64,000 bases of DNA from Farysia itapuensis (taxonomy: Eukaryota > Basidiomycota > Ustilaginomycetes > Ustilaginales > Ustilaginaceae): positions 620,001 through 684,000 of the forward strand of contig JALBYC010000003.1 of NCBI GenBank assembly GCA_023212645.1, read 5' to 3'. A program made the position numbers and the translations under genes. Of the stretch, positions 9,592-19,715 are shown piece after piece (position 1 is the stretch's first letter; the number at the start of each line of letters is the position of its first letter). A model generated the notes under the pieces. That model was not told the origin of the DNA, did no database searches, and saw only the letters and a list, made by a program, of their open reading frames with translations.

Positions 9592-11940
9592 ATGATGCAC
9601 GATTTGCCTACACCCGCTCCTTCGTCGGACGCACCTATGCCGGGATCTTCCCCCACCAAAGCTGTCCGACACGCGAAGGATCTTGTTTCGGGCGTTCAAC
9701 GTGCATTTGGCTCCAAACCATTCCCGTCACTCAATCTTGAGAACGCTGAGTCGCGCAGTAAAGCTTTTCAGGTTGAGCGTGCAAGGAACGGCGCAACGCC
9801 GCCCCCCTCGTCTCCTACCTTGTCGGCCGCTCTAACTTCCTCGCCTGTGGCATCCATCCAGAAGCACTTGGGTGTTTCTCCGACAAAGAAACAGTATGTC
9901 CCCAGCATCGCAGCTAGATCAGCTCCTCCCAAGACGCTCTCTGCGAGTGCTTCTGCACTCAATCTGCCTTCGAATACGAGCGTCGTCCCGCGTTTTCTCG
10001 GACTCGCTCACAACCTCGACGCTGATTCTGCCAACTCTGTCAATCATCTCTTGTTTGCTAGCCGCACCATCTGTCTTGTAATCGGTCGAAGCAAACCGTT
10101 TGACCATTCTCATGCCTACAATGGACCCCCTGGAACTGGTCTTACGCGTCAACAGGATCAAGATGCTCCCTTGTCGGCAAAAGGCCTGGGTGCAAAGCAA
10201 GTCTTACGTGTAGATCTTCCCAATGAGGTACGCCACGTGTCCCGTGTTCACGCCATCGTCGAATGGATACCCTTTGTCACTCCGACCTCGGCCTCCGAGA
10301 CGGCCGGCGTTAAGAAGCCGGACGCGTCAACGGGAACATTTGTTGTCCGCATCGTGGGACAGAATGGTCTCATTGTCGATCGCAAGCGAAGACGCGAAGG
10401 ACAGGTTCTGCGTCTCACCCCTGGCAAATCCGTTCTCGACTTCTTCGGTGTCAAGTGCCGGCTCGAATATGTGCCTACCCAAGCAGACCTAAAGAGCGCT
10501 AGCCCAACCAAGATCCTCAGCACACAGCAAGGTCGATCGCCAGTGAAGCGCGTTGTAGCGGCTATCCCCAAAGTCGGCCAGCAACTTCCGTCCAGCCCTC
10601 CGCCAACAAGCTCGCCACCAGCGTTTGGCTCACCCTCAAAGTCAACAGCCCGATCTGAACAGCCCACTGCGGTACACAATGACTTCCAGGAAGAGGACGT
10701 TGAGGAAGACGAGCGATCAGCCTCTCCCACGCCGGCTCACCGTCGTGCAGATGAGCTGACGGCCGGTCGACTTCCCCTCAAACAATCTTACGCTGCTCAA
10801 AGTGACATGGACGACTCGGCTGAAAGTGAAGACGAAAGCGATGACCAAGACTTTGTGCCTCAGGTCGAGCCTCGAAGCACTGTGCACAAAAGGTCCGAAG
10901 ATGAAAACGGGGACAATCTGAATTCGAATGTAGAATCTGCCACCCTTGACAGTGCCCCAACTCCTGCCGATAACCGTGCTCAGTGTGCCCTGCCGGAGAC
11001 TTTGACCGAGTCACAAACAAGAATGCCCCCTCCTAGCACACTTACCGCTGCTGTTCGAAACATTGCTAGACGCTCTGCGAGCAACAGTCCAGCCCCTGGT
11101 GCTACAAGCTCTGCGCAAGAGTTGCAAGAGACGGCACGAAGGTGCGTGCGCCAGCTGGCTGCTACGTACGATTTGGCCGGTCTGCTCGCTGGTGCGATTG
11201 TTTTTCATCGAACGGCGACGATCAGCGCCTCGGAAGCAGTTCGATCTGTGCTGGCAACCACGCCCGGCTTGATGAAGGGCGAGGCAGGAGAGCACGCTGT
11301 GGCGTTCAGTCCGTCCAAGAGGAAGTTACCCGGTGCTGCAACCCTGCAAAGGGGACTTGTTGTCGAAGGATGGCGCGTCAATGGCGATGAAAGGTGGACT
11401 TCCATCGCACGAAAGGCCTGGCGAGAACATCTCGAAGTCGCTCTTCAATCGTCTCCCATGTTTGGCGTCATTTCACGAGCCGGTAAGGACGCGTCAGGCA
11501 ACCCACTCGAATTCTGGTACTACTACGACAAGGAAAACGACCCGGACAAGGAGCGCGCAGAAAATTTGGGTGTGTTTGCCAAGCCGATGCGGAAAGCTCT
11601 CAAGGGTCAGAAGCCCATCTTCTGGAAACGAAGCGGATATCCCTCCCATCAACAAGACGAGGTTGTGGAGCCTAAGCCCCTGGCAATATCACTGGAACAG
11701 GAATCGCTCGACATTGCGACCGATGCTCTGCCTTCCTCCTCGATCGGAGCCAGTCGCAAACGCAAGGTCTTGTCACAGATTCAGCAGACGGAAGAGACTG
11801 AGGGAGAAGAGTTGAAGCGCGAGAAGCTGCGAGCCAAGATCGCCAGAAGCGGCTTCTGGGACGAGACGCAACCCGAAGAAAAAGAAGAACCAACCTGGGA
11901 TCGCAAGGGAGATCAAGACTACGGGAAAAGTCGTCGTTGA
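9592..11940 (+). CDS. FHA-domain protein, Tos4/Plm2-like
   Basis: A 782-residue protein from ATG 9592; a second ATG follows immediately. Residues about 155-295 form a forkhead-associated phosphothreonine-binding domain: ICLVIGRSKPF carries the GR core, RHVSRVHAIVEW the S-x-x-H core, and NGLIVDRKRRREGQ the late strand region. The middle is Ser/Pro/Asp/Glu-rich and probably disordered. Residues about 586-680 form a second conserved block (GWRVNGDERWTSIARKAW, then FWYYYDKENDPDKER and KPIFWKR). The C-terminus is charged. An FHA domain followed by a distal conserved block resembles yeast Tos4/Plm2, chromatin-associated G1/S regulators that help switch off or maintain replication-stress genes. The FHA assignment is firm. 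The Tos4/Plm2 role is inferred from architecture. Confidence 0.75.
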   Translation: MMHDLPTPAPSSDAPMPGSSPTKAVRHAKDLVSGVQRAFGSKPFPSLNLENAESRSKAFQVERARNGATPPPSSPTLSAALTSSPVASIQKHLGVSPTKKQYVPSIAARSAPPKTLSASASALNLPSNTSVVPRFLGLAHNLDADSANSVNHLLFASRTICLVIGRSKPFDHSHAYNGPPGTGLTRQQDQDAPLSAKGLGAKQVLRVDLPNEVRHVSRVHAIVEWIPFVTPTSASETAGVKKPDASTGTFVVRIVGQNGLIVDRKRRREGQVLRLTPGKSVLDFFGVKCRLEYVPTQADLKSASPTKILSTQQGRSPVKRVVAAIPKVGQQLPSSPPPTSSPPAFGSPSKSTARSEQPTAVHNDFQEEDVEEDERSASPTPAHRRADELTAGRLPLKQSYAAQSDMDDSAESEDESDDQDFVPQVEPRSTVHKRSEDENGDNLNSNVESATLDSAPTPADNRAQCALPETLTESQTRMPPPSTLTAAVRNIARRSASNSPAPGATSSAQELQETARRCVRQLAATYDLAGLLAGAIVFHRTATISASEAVRSVLATTPGLMKGEAGEHAVAFSPSKRKLPGAATLQRGLVVEGWRVNGDERWTSIARKAWREHLEVALQSSPMFGVISRAGKDASGNPLEFWYYYDKENDPDKERAENLGVFAKPMRKALKGQKPIFWKRSGYPSHQQDEVVEPKPLAISLEQESLDIATDALPSSSIGASRKRKVLSQIQQTEETEGEELKREKLRAKIARSGFWDETQPEEKEEPTWDRKGDQDYGKSRR

Positions 11941-12043
11941 GCTCATACTTGCCTTCTTACATCATCTATATTATGCATTCCTTCTCCGACTCTGACTCGG
12001 TACCATAAAAATGATTCTTGTGACTGGTTGGGGTGGACGTTTT

Positions 12044-12071
12044 CGAAGTTCGCGAAGTTCGGCGAAGTTTG
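12044..12071. repeat. Three spaced CGAAGTT copies
   Basis: CGAAGTT starts at 12044, 12053 and 12063, about one helical turn apart. It lies between the FHA gene and BOR1. It may be a small operator-like cluster or simple slippage. Confidence 0.6.
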
Positions 12072-12366
12072 CGGGGTCGGGATCGGGCCTAACAGTACGT
12101 TGGCGGAAATTCAATTAAAGTCAAGCTGCAAGCTGAAAATGCTGAAACGCCAAAGGCGCGAAAGAAGACGGATCTTGATTTGAATTTACTTTGACGGAAA
12201 GGGGTTCCGGAATTGTACCGGTCAAGTTTGACAGTGACGTCGATTGTTTGTCCCTCCCGATCCCGAGTGTGGTTCTGGCACGGTGACCTTGTCTGTCCAA
12301 TCCGCTTCGAACACCACGCCCAACAGCATGCACTAAGTCGACCCAAAGCAGGCAGGCTTGGCACGA

Positions 12367-12373
12367 TATATAT
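12367..12373 (+). promoter_or_regulatory. Candidate TATA element of BOR1
   Basis: TATATAT lies 52 nt upstream of ATG 12425. The spacing allows a TATA role only with a very short leader, so confidence is low. Confidence 0.3.
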
Positions 12374-12424
12374 TGACACTGAGAATGCCAGGCGTACTAC
12401 TGTGACACTAGCGCCATCCACAAC

Positions 12425-14962
12425 ATGAACTCAATCGACCCTGGCTCTGTGCCTGCTTTCCAGGCGGTCCAGCGGGAGAACAGCAATGGCAGCAGTAGTC
12501 GTTCTTCTCATGATGAAGAATCTGCCACAGCAACTGCTTCCTCACAAAATCATTCCATCGGACTGCAACAGCGTAGGAAGGACACCTCGCAGTCGGAATC
12601 GCGGGCTAAGAGCAAGACCAAGGTTCACAAGCCTACTTCATATCCCCTCTTTCGTGGCGACAGGCCTTGGTCCGAACGATCATGGGCGTACGAGTTCATG
12701 CCATTTCGCGGCATGTGGTACGATTTTCGACGCAGATTGCCTTACCTAGCTAGCGACTGGACCGAAGGTCTGGAGCCGAAAAACTGGTGGACCTTGCTCA
12801 ACAGCGTCATCCGGATGTACTTTATCAACCTAATGCCAGCTCTCGCCTATATTCTAGACATGAACGCACGCACTGGCGGCTCGTACGGCGTCAATGAAGT
12901 CATTCTCGCCTCAGCGCTTGCAGCAATCGTCTTTCCCATCTTCTCGGTCCAGCCTCTGACTTTTGTGGGTGTCACTGGTCTGATCAACCTGGTCAACTAT
13001 ACTCAGTACAACATCTTTGTCGGCCATTATGGCTTTGACAATCTCGCGTATCTGCGCGTTCAAGCGTGGTCGCTCATTTGGGCCGCTGCTTTCCACTTCT
13101 TGGTCGCCATCTTTAACATTTGTGACTTTACCCGATTCATCACCGACATGACATCCGAGACATTCGGTTTCTACGTGGGTGTCATCTACATTCAGAAGGG
13201 TATCGAGTTGCTCATAGACGAATTCGAGCCTGCTCCGCTAGACAATGCTACCGGCTGGCTGTCTGTTACAATTGCGATACTGTTCACCGTGTCGGTTTAC
13301 CTTTTGGCTAAAGTGGGCAACTCGTCTTACTTGCCGTTCCGCATGCGCAACCTGGTCGCCGGCTACGCATTCGCAGCTGGTTGCATCTTTTGGACCGGCT
13401 TCAGCCACTTCCCTAAGAATTCGCTACAGAGGGTGCCTATCGAGCGATTGCCGATCACAAAGTCATTTTACCCCACTCTCGACCGCTCCTGGTTCATCGA
13501 CTTTTGGAACATCGAACTCAAGTATGTGTTCGTCGGCGCGCCGCTTGGCTTCCTCATCATGCTGCTTTTCTACTTTGATCACAACGTCAGTTCCGTCATG
13601 GCACAGTCTCGTAATTATCCCGTGCGCAAGCCGGCAGGCTTCCACTGGGACTTTTTTCTCCTCGGCATCACCACTCTTGTTTCGGGCTTCCTGGGTCTTC
13701 CGGCGCCAAATGGACTCGTGCCGCAGGCCCCTGTACATACTGAAACTCTGTCAGTGTACCAGCAGATCGAGAAGCCAGATGTCGAAAAGAAGATCGCACG
13801 CGAAGCCCTCCGCTCTAAGGGCAAGAGGAAGGTCCATACCGTCAAGCAGCAACACATTGTCAATTTGCGTGTAGTTGAAGGTCGCATCTCGCACCTCGCA
13901 ATTGGTCTGCTGACATTGGGCACAATGACGAGGCCACTTCTCGTAGTCCTCGGCACTATGCCCCGTGCTGTCTTTGCCGGTATCTTTATCCTTGTCGGCT
14001 GGGCTTCCATCGAGCGCAACCCAATCACCCTCCGAACTCTTGCCATCTTCCGTGACAGACGGCTCTCGCCACCTGGAGAACCGCTGAACACGGTGCGCAG
14101 GAGCAAGATTGCCCTCTTTGTCGGCATCCAGTGGCTCTTTGCCGCCATGACGATTGCCATTTCTGCGACTATCGCCGGCATTGGCTTCCCCGTCATTATC
14201 GTGTTGCTGATTCCAGTGCGCTACTTTTTGGTGCCCAAGTGGTTCAGTCCGCTGGAACTCAAGGTGCTGGATGCGCCGACCGCCGATGCTGATGGTGTAC
14301 TTGCCTCGCTTGGGCACGAGCCTGAGCGAGTCACGGGCAAAGGCGTTGAAATTGCGCTCGACACAAAGATTGCCGGCACGCTGTACTACAAAAATTCGCT
14401 CGACGAGGAGAGCGACGATGACGACGAAGATCATGAGCATCATGGCTCGGGGGAGGCCATGTCGGCGTCACAATATCGAAGCGAAAAGTCGTACGGGCAG
14501 AAGCAGGATATCGAGGCGACAGCTAGCGAGGATGCGCCTGTCAAGACTGTGGCGGGTGTTGCTGGTTTCCAGACAGCTGATCCCGCTCGTGACGTCTCAC
14601 CTGCCACAGGAGGCGGCCTGCAAGCGGCAGCACTCGGATCGGGCGCCGAGACCGCGGTCGAAGACGAACACAAACACGAACGGGAGGAGCGTTACGAAGC
14701 TGCCGAATCCTCAGAAACTCGGCCATCTCAAGCTCGTACTTCGGAACGTAAATCGAGCGCGGATCATGACAACAGTTTTGCAGCCAACACTTCTCAGACT
14801 TCAGCACAGCCAGAAGACGTATCTAGATCTGGCACCGCCGATGTATCTCCCCACAGTCCTACCACACCACGGAAGAAGCGTTTTGTTTCGGTCGAGAATC
14901 CCGTTCGCGGTCCCGGATCACCACCACCGCCTGTGCAGTGGCGCGGTGGAACAGACGCCTGA
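12425..14962 (+). CDS. BOR1: Borate/anion transporter, BOR1 family (SLC4-like)
   Basis: An 845-residue membrane protein. Residues about 105-605 hold many hydrophobic segments of the HCO3-/borate (SLC4/SLC26) fold. Hallmarks are FINLMPALAYILDMN, ILASALAAIVFPIFSVQPLT followed by FVGVTGLI, the LGLPAPNGLVPQAPVHTE region (here read GFLGLPAPNGLVPQAP), and a late IALFVGIQWLFAA helix. Family members export borate or other anions at the plasma membrane and protect against boron excess. About 90 N-terminal residues are Ser/Gln-rich and cytosolic. About 190 C-terminal residues from residue 655 are acidic, then Ser/Thr/Glu-rich, and probably disordered and phosphorylated. This tail is long for the family; yeast Bor1 is about 576 residues. 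No intron is needed. The 3' flank carries a 25-bp tandem duplication. Confidence 0.93.
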   Translation: MNSIDPGSVPAFQAVQRENSNGSSSRSSHDEESATATASSQNHSIGLQQRRKDTSQSESRAKSKTKVHKPTSYPLFRGDRPWSERSWAYEFMPFRGMWYDFRRRLPYLASDWTEGLEPKNWWTLLNSVIRMYFINLMPALAYILDMNARTGGSYGVNEVILASALAAIVFPIFSVQPLTFVGVTGLINLVNYTQYNIFVGHYGFDNLAYLRVQAWSLIWAAAFHFLVAIFNICDFTRFITDMTSETFGFYVGVIYIQKGIELLIDEFEPAPLDNATGWLSVTIAILFTVSVYLLAKVGNSSYLPFRMRNLVAGYAFAAGCIFWTGFSHFPKNSLQRVPIERLPITKSFYPTLDRSWFIDFWNIELKYVFVGAPLGFLIMLLFYFDHNVSSVMAQSRNYPVRKPAGFHWDFFLLGITTLVSGFLGLPAPNGLVPQAPVHTETLSVYQQIEKPDVEKKIAREALRSKGKRKVHTVKQQHIVNLRVVEGRISHLAIGLLTLGTMTRPLLVVLGTMPRAVFAGIFILVGWASIERNPITLRTLAIFRDRRLSPPGEPLNTVRRSKIALFVGIQWLFAAMTIAISATIAGIGFPVIIVLLIPVRYFLVPKWFSPLELKVLDAPTADADGVLASLGHEPERVTGKGVEIALDTKIAGTLYYKNSLDEESDDDDEDHEHHGSGEAMSASQYRSEKSYGQKQDIEATASEDAPVKTVAGVAGFQTADPARDVSPATGGGLQAAALGSGAETAVEDEHKHEREERYEAAESSETRPSQARTSERKSSADHDNSFAANTSQTSAQPEDVSRSGTADVSPHSPTTPRKKRFVSVENPVRGPGSPPPPVQWRGGTDA

Positions 14963-15264
14963 GAGCGCATATCTCTGTACAAGACCTTAATATACACACG
15001 TACACATACGCTTAATATACACACGTACACATATACACCAGTAATATTAGTCTGCTATTCCGCCCAGCATCGGCTTGTGGAAGTCCTCGTGGAAAGTCCT
15101 TGTGGAAATCTTGTGTCAAGCTGTCAAGTTTGGTTCATCTACTTGAATGCTCGGATAGCGGGACTCGGCTTTGAGAATTTGATGTACACTTGGGAAGAAA
15201 CGCCCTTTGGTGTCAATAAGGTGTAGCACGATAGCAGCAGTCATAGTAAAGTCGCAGAGGACCG
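14963..15264. other. Intergenic BOR1-MEF2
   Basis: About 300 nt between genes on the same strand. Apart from the 25-bp duplication and an AGTCCTYGTGGAAA-like near-duplicate around 15079-15105, I see no feature. Confidence 0.5.
14986..15034. repeat. 25-bp tandem duplication in BOR1 3' flank
   Basis: A 25-nt unit beginning CTTAATATACACACGTACAC occurs at 14986-15010 and again at 15011-15034 with a one- or two-base difference at its end. It is 24 nt past the BOR1 stop, so it probably lies in the 3' UTR. Confidence 0.9.
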
Positions 15265-18111
15265 ATGTTGGCGCTGAGGCGAGCATCTAGGTCCAAGTAT
15301 GCTCTGCCTACGGCTGGCTCTTCCTTTGCTGTAGCTCCTAGGGCTAGCACGAGTCGGTCGAGTGAGCCTTTGAAATCCAGGCTTCAACGTAGTCAGTCCG
15401 TCGCCAATGTCCGAGCTTTTGCCACTTGCAGAACCTGCAGAGCGCAAGCGCATCCCAGCGCCGGTAAGAGTCAGCCGCAACCACACGCTGAGAAGCACCC
15501 AATCCCACTGCTGCGCAATATCTCCATTATTGCTCACATTGATGCCGGCAAGACAACTTTGACCGAACGACTGCTGCATCACACACACGCACTCTCACCA
15601 GGCAGTAGATCCCACGGTGGATCTGTGCCCGGAGACGTTGACTCCGGCAGCACTGTTACGGACTTCCTAGAGCAGGAGCGACAACGCGGTATCACAATCC
15701 AGTCTGCAGCCGTTGGACCTGTCTGGTGGTCGCCGACGTCGATTACGAAAGCCAAACCCGGCGGAGTCAACGACAACACAATTGGCATCACGCTCGTCGA
15801 TACACCTGGCCACATTGACTTTGGCATCGAGGTCGAAAGGGCGCTTCGCGTCGTAGATGGCGCTGTTGTCGTTCTAGACGGAGTCGAGGGTGTCGAGTCG
15901 CAGACTGAGAATGTATGGAGTCAAGCATCCCGCTACGACGTTCGCTCGCTCCTGCTCTTCATCAACAAGCTGGACCGCGTGGGAAGCAGCGTTTCATACT
16001 GTTTGCGCACTGTGATTCGATCAGGTCTGCATTCCAGACCGTTGCTGCTCCAACTTCCGATCCGCAAAGCAGGCGACGAGGCCGACATGAGCGGAGTCGT
16101 CGACTTGCTTACCATGGAAGAAGTGCTCTTCTCTGGAACTGCAGGTGAAACCGTCACGCGCAGTAAGCTTGGCGCCGATAGCTCCTTGGCCAAAGAAGCA
16201 AAAGCTGCGCGCCATGCACTGGTTGAGAACCTAGCGTCCCTGGACGACGAGCTGATGGAAGAGCTTTTTGATATACCTTCTGGCTCAGACGAGGAGCCGC
16301 ATTCAAAGATCCCTGCAGTAGCCATACAGAAGGCGCTGCGTCGACAGACACTGCAAGGTACTGTTCTCCCAGTCCTCTGCGGCTCCGCAGCAAAGAATAT
16401 CGGCGTGCAGCCTCTGCTAGACGCTATTGCCGATTATCTCCCCAGCCCAACGGACAAGCCGACCGTCAACGGCCAAATCTTGCCTGCTCCAGGGGCGACA
16501 CACGCCAAGACGCATAAGGGCGACGCTCCAGGACTGGCAGCACTATCCTTGCGAGAGGACGAAGAGAACTACCCCGTCACACTCACTGACACGCGCACCA
16601 TCGCATTGGCCTTCAAAGTCGTGCACGATAAGCGCAGAGGTCCAGTCACATTTATTCGCGTCTATGCCGGAACGTTGCAGTCTTCATCTGTGCTGTTCAA
16701 CACAAGCACCGGCAAACGTGAACGTCTGTCCAAAGTCATGTTTCCATTCGCTGATCAGTACGTCGAGGCAACAAGCCTGCGAGCGGGACAGATTGGTGTG
16801 CTGCTCGGCCTGAAAGACACGAGAACAGGTGATACGCTGGTCGACGTATCGAACAAAGAAGCTAAGTCGAAAGTATCGATCCAAACTCTGCGACTGAAAC
16901 GGGTGCATGTCCCGCCTCCTGTCTTCAGTATGTCGCTAGAAGCGGCGAGCAAATCGGAGGAAGAGGCTGTATCGGAAGCTTTGCAGCTCTTGATCCGTAC
17001 CGACCCGTCCCTGCGACTGGACGAAGGTGGCTCCTCTGCAGGCAGTACGTCTGGTCAAACAGTTCTGAGTGGGATGGGCGAGCTGCATCTCGAAATTGCC
17101 AAGGACAGACTGGAGAATGAATTTGGCGTCAACGCACGCATGGGCTCGGTACGTGTCTCGTACCGCGAGACACTTGACGAAAGCGTGGGCACGCTTAAGC
17201 GGGAAGAGATGATCGAGCGCGACCTTGCGGGCAAGAAGATCAAAATTGGAGCCAGGATTCATGTTCGAAGCCTGACCGAAGAAGAAGGGCTTGGCGATGC
17301 TTACTTTGGCGGCAATATCGTTGACATTATCACCAGCCCGGACCAACAGGTCAAAGATTCGCCAGCAGCATCGCATGACCCGCTAGCTGCCTACTTGGAC
17401 GATTCACCCTCGCGTGCAAACAGTGCCAGGCAACAAGAAGAGGAAGAAACAGGAGATGGCGTGGATTGGGAGATGGTGACGTCCTCGTTCAAGTCTGGGC
17501 TCGTGGCCGCTCTGTCTCGTGGGCCGATGACATCGAACCCGCTCATGGGTCTGCATGTGACCATTTCCGATGTGAAGCTGTTTGGATCTTTGTCGTCGCC
17601 GTCGTCCATTTCGTACTTGGTATCGTCTTTGATGCGGAATGTTTTGCGTGGGGCTACGCCAGTTGATCCATCTACTGGCTTGGTCAGTGGACTTGCTCCT
17701 GCCTTGACAAGGCTGATGGAGCCGATGATGACAACCCGTATCACTGTGCCCGACGTCCACCTCGGCCGCGTAATCTCCGACATCACGTCCGAACAAGACG
17801 GAGTCGTCACAGACGTCGTTCACAACACAGACACGAACAACGCCGCCGTATTCGACTCGGGCGCAAAAGACCAAGTGTATATCCCCGCGGAAGAAGATGC
17901 CGGCGATTCGAGTCGGGGCGTTGTAACGAAGCAGTCTCGGACAGCCAAAGCCGAAGTGCACGCCGTCGTTCCGCTGGCCAAACTCGTGCGCTACTCATCC
18001 AAACTGCGCGCACTCGCGGCCGGTAACGCTCAGTACAGTATGCAGCTCGAAGGCTTCGCAAAAGTGTCAGACAACCGCCAAACCGAGATTCTGCAAGAGC
18101 TTGGACGCTGA
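15265..18111 (+). CDS. MEF2: Ribosome-releasing factor 2, mitochondrial (elongation factor G2)
   Basis: A 948-residue translational GTPase that, with ribosome recycling factor, splits mitochondrial ribosomes after termination. The first 80 residues are Arg/Ser/Ala-rich with few acids, as in a mitochondrial presequence. GTPase motifs are clear: AHIDAGKTT near residue 93, RQRGITIQSA for switch I, DTPGHIDF near 181 and NKLDR near 234. Domain II follows (TLTDTRTIALAFKVVHDKRRG), then the domain III segment LSGMGELHLEIAKDRL and domains IV-V near the C-terminus (VVPLAKLVRYSSKLRAL...GNAQYSMQLEGFAKV). The length and insertions, including a GPVWW stretch after switch I and a long domain IV insert, fit the fungal MEF2 subtype better than MEF1. 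It converges on the serine dehydratase gene with 62 nt between stops. Confidence 0.93.
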   Translation: MLALRRASRSKYALPTAGSSFAVAPRASTSRSSEPLKSRLQRSQSVANVRAFATCRTCRAQAHPSAGKSQPQPHAEKHPIPLLRNISIIAHIDAGKTTLTERLLHHTHALSPGSRSHGGSVPGDVDSGSTVTDFLEQERQRGITIQSAAVGPVWWSPTSITKAKPGGVNDNTIGITLVDTPGHIDFGIEVERALRVVDGAVVVLDGVEGVESQTENVWSQASRYDVRSLLLFINKLDRVGSSVSYCLRTVIRSGLHSRPLLLQLPIRKAGDEADMSGVVDLLTMEEVLFSGTAGETVTRSKLGADSSLAKEAKAARHALVENLASLDDELMEELFDIPSGSDEEPHSKIPAVAIQKALRRQTLQGTVLPVLCGSAAKNIGVQPLLDAIADYLPSPTDKPTVNGQILPAPGATHAKTHKGDAPGLAALSLREDEENYPVTLTDTRTIALAFKVVHDKRRGPVTFIRVYAGTLQSSSVLFNTSTGKRERLSKVMFPFADQYVEATSLRAGQIGVLLGLKDTRTGDTLVDVSNKEAKSKVSIQTLRLKRVHVPPPVFSMSLEAASKSEEEAVSEALQLLIRTDPSLRLDEGGSSAGSTSGQTVLSGMGELHLEIAKDRLENEFGVNARMGSVRVSYRETLDESVGTLKREEMIERDLAGKKIKIGARIHVRSLTEEEGLGDAYFGGNIVDIITSPDQQVKDSPAASHDPLAAYLDDSPSRANSARQQEEEETGDGVDWEMVTSSFKSGLVAALSRGPMTSNPLMGLHVTISDVKLFGSLSSPSSISYLVSSLMRNVLRGATPVDPSTGLVSGLAPALTRLMEPMMTTRITVPDVHLGRVISDITSEQDGVVTDVVHNTDTNNAAVFDSGAKDQVYIPAEEDAGDSSRGVVTKQSRTAKAEVHAVVPLAKLVRYSSKLRALAAGNAQYSMQLEGFAKVSDNRQTEILQELGR

Positions 18112-18173
18112 TTGATTGCATTATAGAGTGTAAACATGTTTGCATTATTTCTATCCAATTGTGTACTGCAGGT

Positions 18174-19340
18174 CTACGTGAGTTTGGGGTAAAGCACGCC
18201 GTTGACGTTTACTTGGTCAGCGTGGGGCATGGTGCCGAGGGTTTCATACTGCGCCAGCAAGTCGGAGCTGATTTTGCTGCCACCGCAAACTTCGACGGCA
18301 ATGCGGAGCGTAGCGCCGGATGCGACTTTGGCCGAGAGTTTGGGCGAGGCGGCGATAATACGAGGAAAGATGCTAGGATGGTAGATGGGGGTGAGAGACG
18401 ATGCGCAGCTGAGCTCGACTCGCCTAGGGCGACCATCTTCGAGCGTGTGTTTGGCAAATTGCCAGCACGCCGAAGCGCTCAAATCGTCCGTGACGGTGAG
18501 AGTAACGATCTCTCCGCCTCCGACGTGGTATGCCACTGCATGCTGAAAGGTGTTGAAGGAACATGTACGAGCGCCCATCGAGGTACACTTGCTCGTAATG
18601 GCGGACAAGGTGACCAGATCGGACTGCTGTGGTTGCGGAAGTTGAGGCTGCGATGCGTTCTTGGCGCGGAAGCTGTTAAACGACTGGTTAAACGAGTCGG
18701 TGCCAAAGTTTTGTACGGCTACGATGGTGGGAAACTTTCCAAGGCGACGACAGCCTCTGAGAATGCCTCGAACAAGACCGCCACCGCCCACACTGCAGAT
18801 GATGACATCAAGCTCTGGTGCTGATGACGATGGTTGAGCCGGAATTTGTCGATAGAGCTCGTCTACAAGCCCTGCATGACCCTCGCTCGTCGCGTCACCT
18901 TCGAAGGGATGAATGTACACGGCAGCCGGATCAGCATTGACGTGCACTTGGGCTGCTTGATTGGCACCATCCCACGAAGCACCACCGACAACAACTTTTG
19001 CGCCTAGCTGCTCCAACTTTGCGACTACATCAGGCTCGGTAGTGACCGGAACATAGATTGTAGCACCAACATTGGACTTGGACGCGGCATACGCTACTGC
19101 CATGCCAGCATTTCCACTGCTTGACGAGACAAGATGCGTTGCACTGCCCGAAACCGCCACGGCCTTTTGCGCAACAGCCCCCACACCACGGATCTTGAAC
19201 GACGCGGAGGGCTGGTCGCAATCGAGTTTCAGGAACACCTCATGCCTGTCCACTTCGAAGGGCACTTGTGCTTGCACTGGGGCATTGCTGCGAGAGAACG
19301 TCACCGTAGGTGTCTCGTTGTGCAGTGGCGCAGCTGTCAT
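18174..19340 (-). CDS. CHA1: Catabolic L-serine/L-threonine ammonia-lyase (PLP-dependent)
   Basis: A 388-residue fold-type II pyridoxal-phosphate enzyme that deaminates serine (to pyruvate) or threonine (to 2-oxobutanoate). The cofactor lysine lies in PSASFKIRG near residue 48. The substrate loop SSSSGNAGMAVAYAAS and the phosphate-binding glycine loop SVGGGGLVRG (near residue 183) are intact. YVPVTTEPDVVAKLEQLGA and HPFEGDATSEGHAG are typical serine dehydratase blocks. There is no C-terminal regulatory ACT domain, which separates it from biosynthetic threonine deaminase (Ilv1) and fits the Cha1 / serine dehydratase type. No presequence is obvious, so a cytosolic location is more likely than mitochondrial. 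The start at 19340 is the first ATG of the open frame. Confidence 0.9.
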   Translation of the reverse strand: MTAAPLHNETPTVTFSRSNAPVQAQVPFEVDRHEVFLKLDCDQPSASFKIRGVGAVAQKAVAVSGSATHLVSSSSGNAGMAVAYAASKSNVGATIYVPVTTEPDVVAKLEQLGAKVVVGGASWDGANQAAQVHVNADPAAVYIHPFEGDATSEGHAGLVDELYRQIPAQPSSSAPELDVIICSVGGGGLVRGILRGCRRLGKFPTIVAVQNFGTDSFNQSFNSFRAKNASQPQLPQPQQSDLVTLSAITSKCTSMGARTCSFNTFQHAVAYHVGGGEIVTLTVTDDLSASACWQFAKHTLEDGRPRRVELSCASSLTPIYHPSIFPRIIAASPKLSAKVASGATLRIAVEVCGGSKISSDLLAQYETLGTMPHADQVNVNGVLYPKLT

Positions 19341-19715
19341 TGTCCGCCGTGATCTTCTTAGGTTCCTTGGTAGAAGGGCACAGAGGACAAAGCATGTGAC
19401 TCGCGGCGACTTGGAAGTTTTCTAAAAATGCAGTGATTTGCGATTTATAGCGACAAACAGGAACGGAAGCTTGAAATTTGAATTCAACTTGCTTCGGCGG
19501 CTCGGAGCAAGGTGCATGGAATTCGAATACAAAAGCGCGTACCAGATCGACAGTGTGCATAACCGAGCAAGCAAAGCAACACCAACACTCAAAACACCCT
19601 TTCCTGGGCCTCTCCCCCCCTCTTGCAAAGGCTTGGCATTCCTCTCTTGCTCTTTTCTCCCTCCGCACTTGGCTCGTTGGTTCCTTTCCATCCACTCCCA
19701 TCCGACTTTGCAACA
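19341..19715. other. Divergent promoter: serine dehydratase / anchored surface-like protein
   Basis: 375 nt without a confirmed gene. The part from 19590 to 19715 is strongly pyrimidine-rich on the + strand. The frame of the downstream gene is open back to 19623 but starts with TTG there, not ATG. Confidence 0.5.

Larger units (their letters stand above)
11941..12424. other. Intergenic: BOR1 promoter
   Basis: A 484-nt non-coding interval. It holds three spaced CGAAGTT copies (12044-12071) and a TATATAT run (12367-12373) ahead of the BOR1 ATG. Nothing else is supported. Confidence 0.55.

Noticed and set aside
13751..14443. 230-codon minus-strand open frame inside BOR1
   Set aside because: Antisense to transporter helices with intact family motifs.
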